Below are positions 6,913 to 10,396 of a stretch of 10,396 nt of DNA, piece after piece. This DNA is from Pseudomonas sp. PGPPP3. Lineage in GTDB: Bacteria; Pseudomonadota; Gammaproteobacteria; Pseudomonadales; Pseudomonadaceae. Location of the stretch: assembly GCA_002256055.1 (NCBI GenBank), contig NKIE01000061.1:1-10396 (forward strand). The letters run 5' to 3'. Position 1 is the first letter of the stretch; every line of letters starts with the position of its first letter. The notes below the pieces were generated by a model. That model did not search any database. It was not told the origin of the DNA and saw only the letters and a program-made list of their open reading frames with translations. A program made the position numbers and the translations under genes.

Positions 6913-9623
6913 GGTTCAAGCAAACTCAATTCACGGACGCGACGGATGGCCTGGGTACGGTTACGCACTTTGAGCTTTTCGTAGATGTTGTGCAGGTGCC
7001 ATTTCACGGTGCCCAAGGCCAGGGACAGTTGCTTGCCGATTTCATCATTGGACATGCCCTTGGCAGCCAGGCAAACCACCTCGCGCTCGCGGTCTGTCAG
7101 CTCATCGTCCAGCCCCTCAGCGGCCTTGCGCACGCTGTGTCCAGGCCAGATGCTCAATAGGCTGCGAATAAAACCCTGCAACGCTGGCTGGCGCTCGGCA
7201 GCTTCCAACTGCTGAAGCATTTGCCGAATGGCAGCGCCCTCCTCGACAAAGAGGCTGCGCACCCCTTCCCGCTCAGCCGCTAGCAAGCACTGTTGCAACA
7301 AACTCTGAGCCCGCTCCTGATAGCCCAGACGCTGGTAACTCAAGGCAGCCAATAGATCTAGGCGTAAGCGCTGCAGGCCATGCCAGTTGGGCTGCAACTG
7401 CCCCCGCAACTGCGTAATCTCGTGCAGTGCCTCACTGTAATTACCCCGCGCCTGCTGCAAGCGAATACGCGCCAGCCCCAGCACCCAACTCACAGGATTG
7501 AACCCCGTCTTGGCGTACTGGCCAGCCATCTTGTTCCAATCGACGCTTTGCAAACGCTGATCGGCGCGTTTGATTCGATCGCTTGCTGGCTCCTGCAAAA
7601 TCAGCGCAACCTCATCGCCCACCGCCAGCGCATAAAAGCGCCAAGACTGATTGCGTGCCGCCAAATTTTGCATCAGCACCAGGCTGGCCAAGGCTTCCTT
7701 GGGCTTGTCCTGCATGCGCTGGCTGCGTGCCAAGCAGAGCATGCCTTGAGCGTAAATATCGATGGGGTTGATCACGTCTACAGTGGCCAACGCCCAGTTG
7801 AGTTTTTCCTCGATACCTTGCACATGCCCCTGCTGATAAGCCACTAGAGCCTCGCCGATGGTCGGCAGCGCCAGCGCCCGCGACCGTTCACCGAACCAGG
7901 GCATGGCCTTGGTACGCATCTGTAAAAACAACTGCTGTGCCTGCTGCACGTGGCCCTGCTCCAGGGCCATAAAGACTTCCACGTTGGTCAGCTGCATATC
8001 CAGGTAGCGACCTTTGAGGAAATGGTTGCGCTGATGGGCCAGCGCTAACAAGCGCCGCGCCTGCTCAGGCTGCACCAGTACAACCTGAGCCAAGGCAGCG
8101 ATAATCAGAATCGCCACTTCCAGAAACGCGTTGTGCTGCCCCAACTGCGGCTCAATCTTGCGCGCCAGGTTGACGCACAGTTCTAGGTCATCCTTCTGCA
8201 GGGCAATGACCGCCTTGACCGCCAGAGCGGCCAGGTAATTGTCATTCAGTTGGCCTTCACTCTTGCCGCCATCCCAGCGCGCCAACAGCTCATCAATCAT
8301 CCGGTTGGCCTCCGGCAAGGCCAGTTCGGAAGCTTTGTCCCAGACCTCGGCCAACACCAGAATCGGATAGCGCTCGGCAATGGCATCTGGCACGTGCTTG
8401 CGCCAGCGATAAATCTGGCTGAGCTGGCCGCGGTTGATCAGCTCCAGGCCACAGCCGTCCACCAGGGCGGCGATCATCTCCGGGTCATCGGCAAGGCAGG
8501 CATGCTCAATGGCCAGGTCCTGCATATGGTGATTGGTAAACCACAGGCTGGCATTGAAGTGCAGCTGCTTGAAGCGCTCCGGATCACGTTCACGCAGGCG
8601 CCCCTGAAGGAACTCGGCAAACAAGTGATGAAAGCGGTACCACTGGCGCTCACGGTCAAGGGGTAGGAGAAACAGCTGCATCGCCTCCAACCGCTCCAGC
8701 AACGCCTGACCATCTGCGCGACCGGTCAAGGCACTGGCCAGCTCGCCACTGAGTTGGCGAGCAATGCCCAGCGCCAACAGCATCTCTTGCATATCGACCG
8801 GCAGCTGCTCAAAGACCGAGCGCAGCAAGTAATCGCCCACGGCCGCCTGACCGGCGCCGATATCCGGCAAGTGGGCGGGAATTTGCGTCTGGTTGCGCAA
8901 CCACAGGCTGGCCAAGTGCACGCCGACCATCCAGCCTTCGGTGTGGCTGTGCAGTTCGCTCAAGGCGCTGGCGTTGAGTTGCAAGCCAAGGCGATCGAGA
9001 TAATCGCGGGTTTCCCCCTCGGTCATGCGCAACTCGTCTGGGCCGATTTCCAACAGCAAGCCTTTGGCGCGCCAAGTGGCCAGGTTCAGCGGCGGCTGAG
9101 AACGACTACCAAGGGCCAGGGTAAAGCCTGCGGGGGCCAGTTGTACCAGGCGATTAAGGGCCGCAAACAGCTCACGATCCTGAAGCAGATGCAGGTCATC
9201 CAGCACCAGCAGCAAGGGTTGCTGCACCTGGGCCAGATCTACCAGCAAGCTTTCCATCACCGCAGCGACCGGCACGCGCATGGTGTTTTGCAGATAACCC
9301 AAGGCATCCTGACCGAGGCCGGGGATGGCAGCGCTAAGGGTTTCAATCAATTGAGCAAAGAAACGCGCCGGGTCGTCATCTTCGCTGGCCAGGGAAAACC
9401 AGGCGACTGCACTGCCGCGCTCCTGACGCGCCTGGGCCATAGCAACCAGGGCGGTGGTCTTGCCAGAACCCGCCGGCGCGGAAAACAGCACCAGGCGTGC
9501 ATTGGGATGGCCAGCCAAGGCCTCCAATACCTGTGGGCGGCAAAGGGAATCACTGGCCGCTTGCGGGGCCGTCAGCTTGGGGCGCAATAAACTGCCGGCA
9601 GCAGTTTGCTGAATACTATCCAT
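6909..9623 (-). CDS. MalT-type (LAL) LuxR-family transcriptional regulator, proximal copy
   Basis: This 904-residue protein is the first of two tandem LAL regulators. Walker A is at residues 48-57 (SAPAGSGKTT), Walker B at 137-147 (LLLVLDDLHLL), and the arginine-containing LALGSRSQPPLNLATWRAKG follows. The central region is helical and TPR-like. The C-terminal LuxR helix-turn-helix covers about 840-897 (DELTDREREVVCLAAKGMSN, then TVKWHLHNIYEKLKVRNRT). It clearly resembles its downstream neighbour in length, order of domains and short motifs, such as HHLFAEFLQGRL in both, but differs over most of its length, so the pair is an old duplication or two related genes brought together. I chose ATG 9623 because AAGGGA lies eight bases upstream. 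The four-base overlap with the next gene implies one transcript. It is divergent from pabB, which is a housekeeping neighbour and probably unrelated in function. Confidence 0.93.
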   Translation of the reverse strand: MDSIQQTAAGSLLRPKLTAPQAASDSLCRPQVLEALAGHPNARLVLFSAPAGSGKTTALVAMAQARQERGSAVAWFSLASEDDDPARFFAQLIETLSAAIPGLGQDALGYLQNTMRVPVAAVMESLLVDLAQVQQPLLLVLDDLHLLQDRELFAALNRLVQLAPAGFTLALGSRSQPPLNLATWRAKGLLLEIGPDELRMTEGETRDYLDRLGLQLNASALSELHSHTEGWMVGVHLASLWLRNQTQIPAHLPDIGAGQAAVGDYLLRSVFEQLPVDMQEMLLALGIARQLSGELASALTGRADGQALLERLEAMQLFLLPLDRERQWYRFHHLFAEFLQGRLRERDPERFKQLHFNASLWFTNHHMQDLAIEHACLADDPEMIAALVDGCGLELINRGQLSQIYRWRKHVPDAIAERYPILVLAEVWDKASELALPEANRMIDELLARWDGGKSEGQLNDNYLAALAVKAVIALQKDDLELCVNLARKIEPQLGQHNAFLEVAILIIAALAQVVLVQPEQARRLLALAHQRNHFLKGRYLDMQLTNVEVFMALEQGHVQQAQQLFLQMRTKAMPWFGERSRALALPTIGEALVAYQQGHVQGIEEKLNWALATVDVINPIDIYAQGMLCLARSQRMQDKPKEALASLVLMQNLAARNQSWRFYALAVGDEVALILQEPASDRIKRADQRLQSVDWNKMAGQYAKTGFNPVSWVLGLARIRLQQARGNYSEALHEITQLRGQLQPNWHGLQRLRLDLLAALSYQRLGYQERAQSLLQQCLLAAEREGVRSLFVEEGAAIRQMLQQLEAAERQPALQGFIRSLLSIWPGHSVRKAAEGLDDELTDREREVVCLAAKGMSNDEIGKQLSLALGTVKWHLHNIYEKLKVRNRTQAIRRVRELSLLEP

Positions 9624-9785
9624 GGCCTGGATCCCTTAGTAATTATCATTTTTGTGTGAGGTCTTTGCCTCTGGGATGACTGCATACTAATCAGCACTGC
9701 CCTCCCGAGTAAACCCAGGCAAAGGCTCTAGGATGTACGGTTGCGCCGGACTACAATCAGCCTCCGCGGATCTCGATCACCCAGC
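9624..9785. promoter_or_regulatory. Divergent promoter region between the LAL pair and pabB
   Basis: These 162 bases must hold promoters for both directions. On the minus strand TGATAAT (9648-9642) could be a -10 element but lies very close to the ribosome site AAGGGA (9637-9632). On the plus strand TACAAT (9752-9757) is a plausible pabB -10 without a clear -35. Repeated words occur: CTTTGCCT (9663-9670) is the inverted complement of AGGCAAAG (9717-9724), and CTCTGGGATG (9669-9678) is repeated as CTCTAGGATG (9726-9735). These may be operator half-sites for autoregulation (inference). Confidence 0.35.
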
Positions 9786-10396
9786 ATGCCAATAAGCTCC
9801 GTACACCCACTGCCTTACAGCGCCGACCCTGGTGTCTACTTTGCCCGCCTGCATCACGCCCCCGGCGCCGTGCTGCTCGACAGTGGGCGGCCCGGGGCCG
9901 AACGCGGACGCTACGACATTCTCAGCGCCTGGCCATTGGCAGAGCTGGCACCGGGCACCGACGAATCGGCCAACGACTTCCTCGCACGCCTGCGCCAAAG
10001 CCTGCACAGCCTCGGCCCGGCGACCTTGCCGGCTGAATACGAGCTGCCGTTTGTCGGTGGTTTGTTGGGTTATCTGGCGTATGACTTTGGCCGACGCCTG
10101 GAACCCATGCCGAACCAGGCCGCCGATGATCTGGGCTTGGCCGGAGTTTGCCGTATTGTCGAGATAGAGGCTTTCGGTGGTGGCGGCCGCGACGGTGTAG
10201 GAGTTGGTGTTGTCGAACGAGAGGGTGGAAACGGTCTTGTCGCCGTTGAGAGTGACGGTTCCCGGGGAGGTGAGCGTGTTTCCAAGGATCGCGGTGGCAC
10301 CAGAGGCATTTGGGACGCCTGCACCGGTCCAGTTGCCAGCCGTGGCCCAGTCACCGCCGGTCGTGGAAGCCCAGTCGGAAATGACGGAAGCGGTGA
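9786..10396 (+). CDS. pabB: Aminodeoxychorismate synthase component I, N-terminal part, joined to foreign sequence
   Basis: PabB with PabA makes 4-amino-4-deoxychorismate from chorismate and glutamine for p-aminobenzoate and folate synthesis in the cytoplasm. The frame opens MPISSVHPLPYSADPGVYFA, then GAVLLDSGRPGAERGRYDIL and VGGLLGYLAYDFGRRLE, typical of the N-terminal TrpE/PabB domain in Pseudomonas. About 119 residues match (to DDLGLA, near 10142) of a usual total of about 450. The chorismate-binding catalytic domain is absent from the window. Beyond 10143 the frame stays open to the end but reads as Gly/Val/Arg-rich nonsense, because the coding sense there is on the other strand. The true pabB part is therefore 9786 to about 10142 and the remainder is a join artefact or rearrangement. 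There is no strong ribosome site; the start was chosen by similarity to the family. Confidence 0.87.
   Translation, partial: MPISSVHPLPYSADPGVYFARLHHAPGAVLLDSGRPGAERGRYDILSAWPLAELAPGTDESANDFLARLRQSLHSLGPATLPAEYELPFVGGLLGYLAYDFGRRLEPMPNQAADDLGLAGVCRIVEIEAFGGGGRDGVGVGVVEREGGNGLVAVESDGSRGGERVSKDRGGTRGIWDACTGPVASRGPVTAGRGSPVGNDGSG
10143..10394 (-). CDS. Fragment of autotransporter-associated beta-strand-repeat protein (foreign sequence)
   Basis: About 84 codons on the minus strand are open at both ends. They read SDWASTTGGDWATAGNWTG, then GVPNASGATAILGNTLTSPG, TVTLNGDKTVSTLSFDN and TESLYLDNTANSG. The W-x-NWTG-x-GVPN opening followed by TVTLNGDKTVSTLSFDN is the style of autotransporter-associated beta-strand (PEP-CTERM-linked) surface proteins that are common in Verrucomicrobia and Planctomycetes and not in Pseudomonas. 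The recognisable reading stops where pabB begins near 10142, although the frame remains open into pabB antisense as far as a stop at 9777. There is no start or stop of its own in the fragment. The family call is from pattern memory and the phylum is inference. Confidence 0.6.

Noticed and set aside
8754..9590. 278-residue plus-strand open frame antisense to the proximal LAL gene
   Set aside because: Same reason: Gln/Gly/His-rich composition, no motif, and fully inside a gene with intact ATPase motifs on the other strand.
10143..10396. Plus-strand continuation of pabB as a genuine fusion protein
   Set aside because: The plus-frame translation is low-complexity Gly/Val/Arg-rich with no family resemblance, while the minus frame reads as a recognisable beta-strand-repeat protein.
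1..10396. CRISPR arrays, tRNA or rRNA genes, insertion sequences
   Set aside because: I looked for repeated spacers, tRNA-like cloverleafs and transposase frames and saw none.

Overview
The window looks like a Pseudomonas (or close gammaproteobacterial) chromosome segment. The evidence is the start of a Pseudomonas-type pabB gene, two large MalT-type (LAL) LuxR regulators, and moderately GC-rich coding with typical Pseudomonas codon use. This assignment comes from reading the proteins, not from a search. Every gene except pabB lies on the minus strand, so transcription runs from about 9.6 kb down towards position 1.

Layout, in the direction of minus-strand transcription. (1) At 9623-4192, two MalT-type ATP-dependent regulators of about 905 residues overlap by four bases (ATGA). 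A probable intrinsic terminator overlaps the second stop codon. (2) At 4191-3952 there is a 240-base leader containing several perfect inverted repeats. (3) At 3951-1 there is a secretion cassette. It encodes a 153-residue secreted Gly/Ser/Thr-rich protein resembling DUF6160/FilA, a periplasmic C39-type cysteine peptidase resembling FapD/FilB, a predicted outer-membrane beta-barrel with a helical N-terminal segment resembling FapF/FilC, and a large FadL-family outer-membrane protein that runs off the left edge. A strong intrinsic terminator lies between the first and second cassette genes, which suggests that the small secreted protein is made in excess of the downstream machinery. The set parallels the Pseudomonas fap amyloid operon (peptidase plus porin) and, more closely, the Acinetobacter fil genes. 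I infer that the C39 peptidase acts on, or gates export of, the small secreted protein, that the barrel exports it, and that the two LAL proteins control the cassette.

On the right, pabB (aminodeoxychorismate synthase component I) starts divergently at 9786 and reads well for about 119 residues. The sequence then changes abruptly near 10143. From there to the end (10396) the minus strand reads as part of an autotransporter-associated beta-strand-repeat protein of the kind common in Verrucomicrobia and Planctomycetes. This looks like a chimeric join, probably an assembly or library artefact at a contig end, rather than a real fusion.

The most interesting biology is the small secreted protein, C39 peptidase, barrel and FadL cassette next to its tandem LAL regulators.
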